Notes: a model not told the origin generated them from the sequence alone. Positions 43,536 through 51,468 are shown, counted from the stretch's first letter. The stretch is DNA of 64,000 nt from Bathymodiolus thermophilus thioautotrophic gill symbiont (GCF_003711265.1 NZ_CP024634.1:2728001-2792000), one strand, 5' to 3'. Numbers and translations: made by a program.

Positions 43536-44480
43536 TTAGGGTTTCATACATTGGAAAAATTCATTTCCGCTTCGTATTTCACCATTTTCCCATCTGAATT
43601 TAAATTTTGTTTTTGGTGCATATATTTGCTTACAACTAAACGTTAAAAGTTTTGAATTAAGTGCGGCGATAAGCTCTACATTTCCTTTCAACACCCTCTC
43701 TTTAATATCAAACTCACCTATAAGGCCTAAGTTTTTTGAAACTGGAAAATACACTTGTGTTTCATTCATTCCGTAGCCTGGACTATTTCTACAGAATAGC
43801 GGAATTTTATCTGGTTCTTTCCATACAAGATTTACAGGATTATTTGTTGTTATAAACGGCCCAGTTTCATCGGTGCTTTTGACTAACAACCAATTTCTTG
43901 CGTGCAATAAAGGCAAGATTGCCTCCACACCAACAAATTCCATTCTGATATGATGCTCTCTAGACACCGTTATTGCGTATTTTTTACTTTCATGGAATTT
44001 CCTTACTTCCTCATAAGATACATTTTCATTTATATCTTCTCCACTTTCTTTAACTTGTTTAATTTGCGATTCCCAACACTCTTTTGTGGCTAATGAAAGA
44101 CCCATGATTTGATCGACAATTTTTGCCAGAGAGACTCCCCAATGTTCACGCATTTCTGGTGAACGAACAGCCAACAAAGCTATTAAATTAAGGATTAAAT
44201 CTTTTGTATCACCTTCAAATTCATGTGTTTCTTCTAACTTACGAAGTGCGGACGCTGCTTTACCTTCAAATGTAGCAAGAGATTTTTCAATCTCATTCTG
44301 ATCTCTTCCTTTGATATCAATACGATTAAAATCTCGTATACCTCCAACATTTCTCGGTATTGTTTCAAATATTTTTTTACCTCTTAAATCAAATACCTGG
44401 AGTTTAGATTTTTTAGAGCCACCTTTCGTAAAGCCCTTCAAGTAGCATTGTGAGAGATAATGATGATGTCTTGCTGTCAT
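43536..44480 (-). CDS. DUF4238 family protein (cassette)
   Basis: A 314-residue cytoplasmic protein of family DUF4238. Diagnostic parts are the opening HHHYLSQCYLKGFT, LQVFDLRGKKIFETIPRNVG, the DFNRID region, RNWLLVKSTDETGPFITTNN and a final VYFPVSKNLGLIGEF. DUF4238 proteins are widespread, and many occur in integrons, plasmids and near defence genes, but their function is unknown. It starts just after the attC of the preceding cassette and is followed by a 57-bp canonical attC, so it is a complete cassette. A second copy of its downstream tail is found at 45756-45828. Confidence 0.82.
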   Translation of the reverse strand: MTARHHHYLSQCYLKGFTKGGSKKSKLQVFDLRGKKIFETIPRNVGGIRDFNRIDIKGRDQNEIEKSLATFEGKAASALRKLEETHEFEGDTKDLILNLIALLAVRSPEMREHWGVSLAKIVDQIMGLSLATKECWESQIKQVKESGEDINENVSYEEVRKFHESKKYAITVSREHHIRMEFVGVEAILPLLHARNWLLVKSTDETGPFITTNNPVNLVWKEPDKIPLFCRNSPGYGMNETQVYFPVSKNLGLIGEFDIKERVLKGNVELIAALNSKLLTFSCKQIYAPKTKFKFRWENGEIRSGNEFFQCMKP

Positions 44481-44486
44481 TTAATT

Positions 44487-44552
44487 CCCTAACGCTCACC
44501 AAACCGAAAAGTTTCGTGACTTTTTGGGTCTGCGTGCAACTTTTTGTTAGGC
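44487..44552 (-). repeat. Canonical attC site after the abortive-infection cassette
   Basis: On the minus strand it opens with GCCTAAC, which contains the stop codon of the upstream cassette gene. It has arms AAGTTGCACGCAGACCC and GGTTTGGTGAGC around an inner hairpin (AAAAAGTCACGAAACTTTT), and closes with GTTAGGG. Both boxes are close to consensus and the length is 66 bp. Confidence 0.82.
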
Positions 44553-45353
44553 ATTTGTATGCCACCGCTCTAGTATAAATACTACAAGAGTATGGGAAGC
44601 ATTTACTGCTAGTCTTGCTTCTGATACTTTTATTGTTGGTGGTGATTTGCCTCGACCATGTGCAGAGCCAATATGTGTTCTAAATGCACCTATTCCATCT
44701 ACTACTGATGATAAGCCTCTAACAATACCGTTTTGGTCATCAGCTAAGAGACCATTAGAGTTAAGTTTTAAATGTTGTTTTACAGCCTTCCAAAGGGGAA
44801 CAACAGTTTGTGTATTTGGCATTGTTAGCTCAAATGACTCAATATATATTTTGCAAAGTGCCTCTATAATTGAACAAGCAGCAGTAATTGATGCGTGTGG
44901 ATCTCTGTCGATGTTCTTTAAGGCTCTTTCAAATTCTTTGTCTATTGATACAAGATCGCCAGACTTCAGAAAATCTATAAGTGTTTTAGTTGTAGGGTTT
45001 GCACCAGCCAATACAACTTGACCATTTATTTGGTAACTAAGTTGATTTTTAACTAAGGCTTTTATTATGCGGTCTTGACCTTTTTTTACATCTTTTTGGA
45101 CGCCAAAAGAGCTTGGTTCCATTTCCATGTAGTCTTGGATGACTTCACCAAGAATTAATAACCCGTCAACTGAGGCATCGTTGTTACATCGCTTTAACCA
45201 GTCGCTACATTTTTTTTCACAGTTTCCAGCAGGCGCATCACCAGGTGCACCTGACTCCATGAACAAAGTATCAAGTTCGGAATGTTTGTAGTAATGAGCA
45301 GCTATTACCGATGAAACCGCTCCAATTACTGAGTTTGGAACATCTCTATTCAT
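44547..45353 (-). CDS. Abortive infection family protein (Abi-C-like, cassette)
   Basis: A 268-residue protein with the C-terminal Abi-type domain: DPHASITAACSIIEALCKIYIE, read in parts, the LWKAVKQHLKL segment, GIVRGLSSVVDGIGAFRTHI and the closing GSAHGRGKSPP with a conserved Arg and His. Related proteins are annotated as abortive phage infection proteins, and the RT-x-GSAHG block recalls HEPN-like ribonuclease helices (R-x4-6-H), so an RNase toxin is possible. The N-terminal half (DWLKRCNNDASVDGLLILGE) is not recognised. It is the first intact ORF of the array in transcription order and its stop lies in a canonical attC site. Confidence 0.75.
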   Translation of the reverse strand: MNRDVPNSVIGAVSSVIAAHYYKHSELDTLFMESGAPGDAPAGNCEKKCSDWLKRCNNDASVDGLLILGEVIQDYMEMEPSSFGVQKDVKKGQDRIIKALVKNQLSYQINGQVVLAGANPTTKTLIDFLKSGDLVSIDKEFERALKNIDRDPHASITAACSIIEALCKIYIESFELTMPNTQTVVPLWKAVKQHLKLNSNGLLADDQNGIVRGLSSVVDGIGAFRTHIGSAHGRGKSPPTIKVSEARLAVNASHTLVVFILERWHTNA

Positions 45354-45412
45354 TTTATTTTTTATTGCCTAACTATTTATTAACATCGCTATTATACACA
45401 CATAATAATACT

Positions 45413-45441
45413 CTCGTTCCCACGCTGTGCGTGGGAACGAG
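45413..45441. repeat. Short perfect palindrome (REP-like)
   Basis: CTCGTTCCCACGC, loop TGT, then GCGTGGGAACGAG. This GC-rich palindrome is of a type seen dispersed in many proteobacterial genomes. It interrupts a cassette pseudogene at its 3' side. A bidirectional terminator is an alternative reading, but no T-run follows. Confidence 0.7.
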
Positions 45442-45674
45442 GGCAAACATTTAATGTTGCTTCATTCTGAGAAGCAATTCCAGATAAAACATTTAGCACA
45501 TTTCCTGAATAGTCCTCATCTTCCCAAAACAAACTTCTTAACAGTTGCTCATGGCCTTTTATTAAACCAGAAAACCCTGTGAGTAAGTCTATTTCTTCCC
45601 AATCTTCGTGAGTAAAAATTTGAAATTATCCTCTCTCGTATTTTAGGTATTCTTTTCCCTGAATCTGAATTCAT
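45442..45674 (-). pseudogene. Truncated and frameshifted cassette gene
   Basis: From the ATG at 45674 the frame gives MNSDSGKRIPKIRERIISNF. A one-base shift then leads into HEDWEEIDLLTGFSGLIKG and HEQLLRSLFWEDEDYSGNVL, with SGIASQNEATLNV at the end. The open frame runs into a GC-rich palindrome where homology would be expected to continue. I read it as a cassette gene of unknown function that lost its 3' half and its own attC. It begins just after the attC site at 45699, as a cassette gene should. Confidence 0.6.
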
Positions 45675-45698
45675 ATATTGTCCTAGTATATTGTGTGT

Positions 45699-45755
45699 TC
45701 ATAACGCTTAAATTCAACCGATGCGTTAGCGGTTGGCTGGAATGATTTGTTAGGT
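45699..45755 (-). repeat. 57-bp attC site, sister of the one at 43373
   Basis: On the minus strand it reads ACCTAAC, arm AAATCATTCCAGCCAACC, loop region GCTAACGC, arm GGTTGAATTTAAGC and GTTATGA. Length and arms match the site at 43373 with few changes, including compensating ones (GCCGAC/GTCGGC against GCCAACC/GGTTG). Confidence 0.82.
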
Positions 45756-45828
45756 ACTTTTATAATCACAAGTTATTGTTTTTAAATATAATTTACTAAA
45801 TAAAAGGGTAGCGTCCCCCTATCATACT
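45756..45828. repeat. Cassette tail block, second copy, without its gene
   Basis: This repeats the block at 43430-43505 with a handful of differences (for example GGGTAGCGTCCCCC against GGGTGGCGCCCCC). In the first copy a DUF4238 gene lies on its far side. Here the sequence switches instead to an unrelated, oppositely oriented gene fragment at about 45830, so this is the truncated right end of the array. Confidence 0.78.
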
Positions 45829-45834
45829 TATCAT

Positions 45835-46146
45835 AGAATTGTTAAAGTCATTCTTAGTGGTGTAAATAAGGATATTCTTACCACCGATTTAGATTTATAC
45901 ACTAAACTATATGCCACTAATGAGGATATTGCTAATAACGATATTACAACCAGTAGCTTTGATTGTCGCTCTTACTTAAGTGCTTCTGCGACAGGAGCCT
46001 GCAAAACTCAATACAATAAAGACAGTGCTCGAAATATTAATGAAAAAGTTCGTATTCGAGTGCGCGGCTATTATGCTAGCGATACTGAAGATAAAACTGT
46101 GGAATTTAAAATTATTACCAGAACATCTAGGCATATTGCTTATTAA
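45835..46146 (+). pseudogene. 3' fragment of a secreted peptidase-type gene (PPC-like domain)
   Basis: An open frame without a start that enters from the array boundary and ends at TAA 46146, about 103 codons. It reads VKVILSGVNKDILTTDLDLY followed by SSFDCRSYLSASATGACKT and VRIRVRGYYASDTEDKTVEF. This is the pattern of bacterial pre-peptidase C-terminal domains (DLDLYV, SSYDCRPY, the closing RGY). These domains normally sit at the C-terminus of secreted metallo- or serine peptidases. The rest of the gene is absent, cut off where the cassette array begins. A lipoprotein gene follows 15 bases later. Confidence 0.65.
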
Positions 46147-46160
46147 AAAGGAGAAAATAT

Positions 46161-47414
46161 ATGAAAACAACTGTTCAATTGATAATAACAATTGCCACAA
46201 TCAGCTTTCTTAGCGCCTGTGGCTCATCTAATGACGACGATGTCAAAACAGGGGTATTCAAAGACTCAGCCGTTAAGGGGTTGAGTTATAAAACCGCTAC
46301 CCAAAGTGGCATAACCGATGAAAAAGGTACTTTTAAATACAAAGCAGGTGAAACTGTAACTTTTCAAATTGGGGAAATGAAAATTGGTAGTGCCAAAGGC
46401 AGGGGTATTCTTTTTCCAACGCATATTACTAATAACAAGGTAGAAGCTATAAAAGTTGCCCAAGTATTACAAACTTTGGATAAAGATGGCAATCCAGATG
46501 AAGGCATTGATATTGCAGGGCAGTTTGATGTTAAATCCACCGAACACCATAATATACAAGATATAAACTTACAAACATTAATAGACGATATTAAAACCGC
46601 TAACTCACTAACATTGGTTGAGGCTGACAAAGCTGAAAAACATATGGATTCCATTATATCTTCCGAAAGACATATAATTTCCCTTATATCTCCCGAATAT
46701 TATAATAATACTTTTGAGTCTTTATCTGATCAGAATGATATTGGCAATCAGATTAGTATTGAAGATAATCGCTTAAAACTTAGCCTACAAGACTCAGATA
46801 ATATTTGGTTATTAGTAAAGAATGCAACGGAAGTTACCTCATTATCGGCAGATGTTGAGTTTGTTCCTAAAGCTAAAATACTACATTTAGGGTTGCTCAT
46901 GGAATTAATTATTGATAAACACATTAGACGCTTTCACATTGTTATTGAACGCGGTGTTGCTCAATGCTTTTTGGATGTAACACCGTGTCCGAACACCGTT
47001 CATGATTATATAATGATTACTCACGGGGGATCGCCTTATGTAGCAGAGACATTAGACGAAAGTATTCTTTTGTATCGAAGTGAAGATCGCCCCGAATCTG
47101 AATTGGAAAAGCATATGTTGCCATCGGATTCTTTTAAAGCTAACTTTACTATTGCATTTGATAAAGTAGCTAAAAAAGTTATTATCAAATACGGTGATAA
47201 GCAAGGTTATTTTGACATGGGTGATTACTTTAGCAGCTTTACTCAGCAGATACAAGCTAAGTTCTTTATCAAAGCTCAAAGTATTAATGATAGCGAAGAA
47301 TCAGTCTTTGTGGACAATGTTAAAGTCAACGGACAAGACTTTGATGATTTTTCTGCCCCAACGCTAGATAACACTAAATGGAAAACAGGTAAGTTTTTTT
47401 ATAGAGGATATTAA
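46161..47414 (+). CDS. Putative lipoprotein, unknown function
   Basis: A 417-residue predicted lipoprotein: signal peptide ending in lipobox LSAC near residue 20, then a Ser/Asp-rich linker. An early region (SAVKGLSYKTATQSGITDEK, FKYKAGETVTFQIGEM) resembles the beta-sandwich modules often found at the N-terminus of proteobacterial surface lipoproteins. The second half is beta-rich (VFVDNVKVNGQDFDDFSAP) and could be a lectin-like sandwich. No catalytic motif is seen. A GGAG site precedes the ATG, and the next gene starts one base after its stop. It may have been co-transcribed with the truncated peptidase gene upstream. Confidence 0.65.
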   Translation: MKTTVQLIITIATISFLSACGSSNDDDVKTGVFKDSAVKGLSYKTATQSGITDEKGTFKYKAGETVTFQIGEMKIGSAKGRGILFPTHITNNKVEAIKVAQVLQTLDKDGNPDEGIDIAGQFDVKSTEHHNIQDINLQTLIDDIKTANSLTLVEADKAEKHMDSIISSERHIISLISPEYYNNTFESLSDQNDIGNQISIEDNRLKLSLQDSDNIWLLVKNATEVTSLSADVEFVPKAKILHLGLLMELIIDKHIRRFHIVIERGVAQCFLDVTPCPNTVHDYIMITHGGSPYVAETLDESILLYRSEDRPESELEKHMLPSDSFKANFTIAFDKVAKKVIIKYGDKQGYFDMGDYFSSFTQQIQAKFFIKAQSINDSEESVFVDNVKVNGQDFDDFSAPTLDNTKWKTGKFFYRGY

Positions 47415-47415
47415 A

Positions 47416-47745
47416 ATGACAACAAGAACTTTATTATTGGCCTTTGTATTAACAATTAGCAACTACAGCATTGCAAATATAATCAAAGACCAGATAGCAG
47501 TTAAATTTTCACCCACCAAGCTCTCCATGTCAGATCGATTAGATCTCATAAAAGAAAGTTTAGTGGTGCTCAACTTTGATTTACCTGAACCACTTAAATT
47601 GGATTATGTTAATTATCATAATCCACAATATGATATTATTATTACCATGAATCAACCTTTAAACGCTCAAGAAGCTGCCGCTGAATTAACTAATGAGCCT
47701 TATATTGATTATGCAAAAGCAGTTGGCCCGATTATGGTTTATTAA
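47416..47745 (+). CDS. Short secreted protein, possibly a peptidase propeptide remnant
   Basis: A 109-residue protein with a signal peptide (LLLAFVLTISNYSIAN). The mature part KDQIAVKFSPTKLSMSDRLD, LDYVNYHNPQYDIIITMNQ and LTNEPYIDYAKA has the alpha/beta layout and the closing YIDYAxA of subtilisin-type propeptides (peptidase inhibitor I9-like). It stops where a catalytic domain would begin. It may be a free-standing inhibitor or the remnant of a truncated S8 peptidase whose C-terminal PPC-like fragment is at 45835-46146. It is directly coupled to the lipoprotein gene before it. The family is uncertain. Confidence 0.5.
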   Translation: MTTRTLLLAFVLTISNYSIANIIKDQIAVKFSPTKLSMSDRLDLIKESLVVLNFDLPEPLKLDYVNYHNPQYDIIITMNQPLNAQEAAAELTNEPYIDYAKAVGPIMVY

Positions 47746-47826
47746 GATAAAGTGAGAGATAAGAAATAGAGATAGTCTTGATTTCACACCATAAGCACAA
47801 CACTCGTTAGTCGGCTAAAAGAGCAT

Positions 47827-47954
47827 ATTGGTAACTTTTTTTAAACCTTGTCCTGAACAATAGAGAAGGAGCGGTTACAAACCGCTCTCCACAGTTGGAT
47901 TTAAAAAATTTCCAAGTGAGTGTTGATGATTATTCATATTTATGCAAAGGTCTT
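47827..47954 (+). repeat. Partial MITE with altered central hairpin, upstream of gshB
   Basis: The left terminus is missing. It starts at ATTGGTAACTTTTTTTAAACC and ends TATTTATGCAAAGGTCTT. The usual loop is replaced by a different perfect hairpin, GAGCGGTT ACA AACCGCTC. It ends 28 bases before the gshB start. Confidence 0.75.
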
Positions 47955-47982
47955 AATAAAAAGCTCTTGTATAATCATTGCC

Positions 47983-48933
47983 ATGAAAATTGCCATACTC
48001 ATGGATGATATTGCCAATATTAATCCAAAAAAAGATTCTTCACTAGCAATGATGTTGGAGGCTGTGCGTCGTGGTTGGGAAGTTTGGACATTTGACACCA
48101 CGGATTTATTTGCAGACAAAAGTGGGGTTTATGCGAACACTTCACAAACTACTGTCATTGATAATCTTGAACATTGGTTTGAAAAACAGCCTAGTCAAAC
48201 GAGGTTACTCGGTGATTTTGATGTGATTTTGATGCGTAAAGACCCGCCATTTGATATGAATTACATTTATGCCACCTACTTTTTAGAGCAGGCAGAAAAA
48301 CAAGGGGTGTTGGTTGTTAATAAGCCGCAATCTTTACGCGATGCCAACGAAAAATTATTTGCCCTTAATTTCCCACACTGTATGCCAAAAACACTGGTTA
48401 GTAGCAATAAAACGCAAATTAACGCTTTTATTAATGAACAAAAAACAGCGGTGGTTAAGCCATTAGATGGCATGGGTGGACACGATATTTTTAAATTTAA
48501 AGCAGGTGATGACAAAATAAATACAACCTTAAAGCGTCTAACAGATAACGGCAAACAGCCTATTATGGTACAAGAATTTTTATCTGATATTGTCAAAGGT
48601 GACAAACGCATTTTACTCATTAATGGCAAACCGATTGATTATTGCCTAGCCCGCATTCCTGCTAAAGGCAATTTCAAAGGCAACCTTGCCGCAGGTGCCA
48701 CAGGCATCGGTCAACCACTCAACAAACGCGACTATTATTTATGCACGCAAATCGCACCCACGCTGAAAGCCAAAGGGCTGATGTTTGTTGGATTGGATGT
48801 CATTGGCGACTATATTACTGAAATCAATGTGACTAGCCCGACTTGCATTCGTGAGCTTGACACGCAATTTAATCTGAATATCGCTGGCGTGTTGTTTGAT
48901 GCAATTGAACAAAAACTCAAACTTCAAAAATAA
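47983..48933 (+). CDS. gshB: Glutathione synthase
   Basis: ATP-grasp ligase joining gamma-glutamylcysteine and glycine. The 316 residues begin MKIAILMDDIANINPKKDSS. They contain VILMRKDPPFDMNYIYATY, VVNKPQSLRDANEKLFAL, VVKPLDGMGGHDIFKF, MVQEFLSDIVKGDKRILLING and the closing FVGLDVIGDYITEINVTSPTC. The ATG at 47983 is chosen because the family starts there; the longer frame runs into repeat DNA. The MITE upstream forms most of its leader, so expression may depend on sequence brought or disrupted by the repeat. It is convergent with crcB. Confidence 0.95.
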   Translation: MKIAILMDDIANINPKKDSSLAMMLEAVRRGWEVWTFDTTDLFADKSGVYANTSQTTVIDNLEHWFEKQPSQTRLLGDFDVILMRKDPPFDMNYIYATYFLEQAEKQGVLVVNKPQSLRDANEKLFALNFPHCMPKTLVSSNKTQINAFINEQKTAVVKPLDGMGGHDIFKFKAGDDKINTTLKRLTDNGKQPIMVQEFLSDIVKGDKRILLINGKPIDYCLARIPAKGNFKGNLAAGATGIGQPLNKRDYYLCTQIAPTLKAKGLMFVGLDVIGDYITEINVTSPTCIRELDTQFNLNIAGVLFDAIEQKLKLQK

Positions 48934-48945
48934 CCGCTTAATTGC

Positions 48946-49320
48946 CTATCGAGTCAACACAATGCCAAAACTTGCCGCTGATAATGACAAAAACACATTC
49001 AGCAAAAGATTAAGTCCAGCTTGCCCATAATGCCCATGACTCATCATCTCAACTGACTCCAAAGACAAGGTTGACATTGTGGTCAAAGAGCCCGTCATGC
49101 CCACTATTAATAACACACGATACACCTCATTCAACTCAGCTTTTAAGATAACTCCCACCAGCACACCCGCCAAAAATGAGCCAACAACATTTGCACTCAA
49201 TGTGCCATAAGGAAAAGCCGAGCCAAAAATACCGTTCATTAATAGCGTTAAATAATAACGCACACTTGCGCCAATCGTTGCACCAATGCCAATTGCCAAT
49301 ACAGTTGGAAAAAAAGTCAC
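48946..49320 (-). CDS. crcB: Fluoride ion channel CrcB/Fluc
   Basis: A 124-residue membrane protein with four hydrophobic helices. Family signatures are IGATIGASVRYYLTLLM, FPYGTLSANVVGSFLAGVLVG and GMTGSLTTMSTLSLESVEM, which carry the conserved Asn and Phe/Thr residues of the fluoride pore. Proteins of this family export fluoride as dual-topology dimers. Its start overlaps the rarA stop (ATGA), so it is translated from the rarA mRNA. No fluoride riboswitch-like leader is visible. Confidence 0.92.
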   Translation of the reverse strand: MTFFPTVLAIGIGATIGASVRYYLTLLMNGIFGSAFPYGTLSANVVGSFLAGVLVGVILKAELNEVYRVLLIVGMTGSLTTMSTLSLESVEMMSHGHYGQAGLNLLLNVFLSLSAASFGIVLTR

Positions 49321-50561
49321 TCTACACCTCTAAGTTGTTGCAATTTTCCTCTAATTTTAATCTCCAACCCTCTATCAACAGGCTGATAATAAACTTGCTC
49401 ACCCAAATCCTCAGGAAAATAAGTTTGCCCCTTAGCAATTCCGCCCACCTCATCGTGGGCATAACGATAATTCTCCCCATAACCCAGTGCATTCATCAAA
49501 TCCGTTGGTGCATTGCACAAATGCTTAGGCACTGACAAATCTCCGGTCTCTTTTGCCTCACTCATTGCCTGATTAAACGCCTTGTAAACCGCATTAGATT
49601 TAGGCGCAACAGCGCAATACACCGCTGCCTGAGCAATTGCTCTATTACCTTCTTTGGCGCCTACTCGTTCATACACATTCCACGCATTTAAAGTGATTTC
49701 CAACGCCCTAGGATCCGCATTACCAATGTCTTCTGAGGCAATAGCCAGCAATCGTCTAGCAATGGTTTTCGCATCACAACCTGCCACCAACATCCTTGCC
49801 ATCCAATACAAAGCCCCATCAGGAGACGAGCCACGCACCGACTTATGAAAAGCTGATAATTGCTGATAAAAAACATCTCCACCTTTGTCAAAAACGCTGA
49901 TTTTTTCTTGCAACAACTGCCCCACCGACGCCACATCCAACTTGTCCAACTTAGCCAGCGCAATTTGCTCAACAACATTGATCAGCCGCCGTGCATCTCC
50001 ACCGCTTGCATTCACAATACAGTGCTGCGCATCTTCATCCATCAAAGTCAAATTTTCATGCGCCAAAGCCCGTTGTAATATCTGCATCAACTCAGTCACA
50101 TTCAACGGCTCAAGCACATGTACACTCAACCGTGAAAGCAACGCACGATTCAACTCAAACGATGGATTCTCAGTTGTCGCCCCAATCAGCGTAATCAGTC
50201 CAGATTCAATATGTGGCAAAAATCCATCCTGCTGCGCCTTATTAAACCGATGAATCTCATCCACAAACAACACCGTTTGCTGCCCAATATTTTGAAATTT
50301 CTTAGCATTTTCCACCACCACCCTAAGCTCTTTCACTCCATCCAATACTGCACTCATTTGCGCAAAATGCCCCTCAACCTGCCGACATATAATCCTTGCC
50401 AAAGTCGTTTTCCCCGTACCAGACGGCCCCCACAAAATCATCGAATGCAAGCGCTTATTATCAATTGCCTGCCTCAACGGATGCGCACCACTCAACAAAT
50501 GTGACTGCCCAAAGAACGCCTCTAAAGTTTGTGGTCTTAAATTTTCAGCTAAAGGTTGCAT
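49317..50561 (-). CDS. rarA: Replication-associated recombination protein A (AAA+ ATPase)
   Basis: AAA+ ATPase of the RarA/MgsA/WRNIP1 family that acts at stalled replication forks, 414 residues. It opens ENLRPQTLEAFFGQSHLL, then the Walker A loop LWGPSGTGKTTLARII, the Walker B VLFVDEIHRFNKAQQD, sensor 1 IGATTENPSFELNRALLSR, and the SSPDGALYWMARML and DIGNADPRALEI blocks. The C-terminal tetramerisation region includes APKSNAVYKAFNQA. It precedes crcB with a four-base overlap. Often lolA lies upstream in other gammaproteobacteria; here a repeat-bearing intergenic region is found instead. Confidence 0.95.
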   Translation of the reverse strand: MQPLAENLRPQTLEAFFGQSHLLSGAHPLRQAIDNKRLHSMILWGPSGTGKTTLARIICRQVEGHFAQMSAVLDGVKELRVVVENAKKFQNIGQQTVLFVDEIHRFNKAQQDGFLPHIESGLITLIGATTENPSFELNRALLSRLSVHVLEPLNVTELMQILQRALAHENLTLMDEDAQHCIVNASGGDARRLINVVEQIALAKLDKLDVASVGQLLQEKISVFDKGGDVFYQQLSAFHKSVRGSSPDGALYWMARMLVAGCDAKTIARRLLAIASEDIGNADPRALEITLNAWNVYERVGAKEGNRAIAQAAVYCAVAPKSNAVYKAFNQAMSEAKETGDLSVPKHLCNAPTDLMNALGYGENYRYAHDEVGGIAKGQTYFPEDLGEQVYYQPVDRGLEIKIRGKLQQLRGVE

Positions 50562-50792
50562 AATTTATCCATTGAATTAACCCTGTATTTATTAAATGCA
50601 GGTTTGTTTTCTGTTATTATAATCGCCAAGTTGAAATTATGTAAATTGATGTTTATTTGCTTGCACAATATTCAATATTTTAGATTGATAAAATGGTGCA
50701 AATGTAACGCTCTTGCATGGTTTTATTTCAACAGGAGCAATAAGTTCGTTGTCCGTATACAAAAAAATTAATTTAAGGAAAAAATAAATAAT
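50562..50792. other. Intergenic region with a possible gene-end relic
   Basis: No intact gene. Read leftward from the repeat, a short frame reads TDNELIAPVEIKPCKSVTF and ends NIVQANKHQFT. It looks like the C-terminal end of a lost gene, weakly similar to the relic near 22.3 kb which also abuts a MITE. The rarA start lies to the left. Confidence 0.3.
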
Positions 50793-50953
50793 GAGGCCTT
50801 TGCATAAATATGAATGATTAGCAAAATTCAATTTTTGCCCACTTGGTGATTTTCTTAAACCTTGTCCTAGCAGGGCTAAGGCTGGGTTTAAAAAATTACC
50901 AAGTGGGTGAAAAGTGGATTCTTGATGATTATTCATATTTATACAAAGGTCTC
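50793..50953 (+). repeat. Full-length 161-bp MITE directly upstream of the VOC gene
   Basis: The element begins GAGGCCTTTGCATAAATATG and ends TATACAAAGGTCTC, with complementary arms of about 70 bases on each side of a CCTAGCAGGGCTAAGG centre. It ends three bases before the start codon of the next gene. The AAAGG of its terminus then lies at ribosome-binding-site distance. Confidence 0.93.
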
Positions 50954-50956
50954 ATA

Positions 50957-51331
50957 ATGATAAAAATTTCAATAAGCATTGATGTTTCAAACTTAAAAGA
51001 AGCAGAAAAGTTTTATGTAGAAGCACTCGGCTGTAAAAAAGTTCGCAACCAAGGTTCTGACATGGTAGTTCTTTCTGTAGAAAATTCTGATATATATCTA
51101 CAAGAAAAAGAGCCCGGATCAAGCCCCCTAAAATCAAGTGATGTTGTCCGTGATTACGGGCGTCATTGGACACCCATTCATTTAGATTTTCTCTGTGAGA
51201 ATGTCGATGAACTGGTATCGAAAATAGTAACATTAGGAGGGGTGCACGAAGGAGGAGATAGCGGCGACTGGGGCTCTATTGCTTATTGTTCAGACCCCTT
51301 TGGCAATGGTTTTTGTGTAATTAACGAATAA
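50957..51331 (+). CDS. VOC family (glyoxalase/bleomycin resistance-type) protein
   Basis: A 124-residue protein of the vicinal oxygen chelate fold. It begins IKISISIDVSNLKEAEKFYV with the typical EALGC turn, then MVVLSVENSDIYLQEKEPGS and the second half HLDFLCENVDELVSKIVTLG, ending YCSDPFGNGFCVINE. Paired beta-alpha-beta modules provide metal ligands (His and Glu); the exact reaction cannot be predicted. The start at 50957 is the family start. A longer open frame reads backwards through a MITE and is not real coding sequence. The best candidate ribosome binding site, AAAGG, lies within the MITE terminus. Confidence 0.85.
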   Translation: MIKISISIDVSNLKEAEKFYVEALGCKKVRNQGSDMVVLSVENSDIYLQEKEPGSSPLKSSDVVRDYGRHWTPIHLDFLCENVDELVSKIVTLGGVHEGGDSGDWGSIAYCSDPFGNGFCVINE

Positions 51332-51468
51332 TGTAATCTTGAAAAAACTCTTAAAATTTCTTGTTGTAAGCCCTAACAAGTATTTGAGCTGTTCTTTTAT
51401 CAACATTCCTACTAGATACCGCTTTCACCCATCAGCCACAAAACGATTTGTATTTTAAATATCTTTTA

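Noticed and set aside
39590-45830. Integron integrase inside the window
   Set aside because: None of the open frames in or around the array shows tyrosine-recombinase motifs; the frame 39594-39797 is attC sequence read through.
49320-50792. Fluoride riboswitch controlling crcB
   Set aside because: crcB is translationally coupled to rarA and no riboswitch-like conserved leader was seen ahead of either gene.
50637-50936. Open frame of 99 codons as a gene
   Set aside because: Its N-terminal half is the reverse strand of a full MITE copy; no ribosome binding site and no recognisable family.
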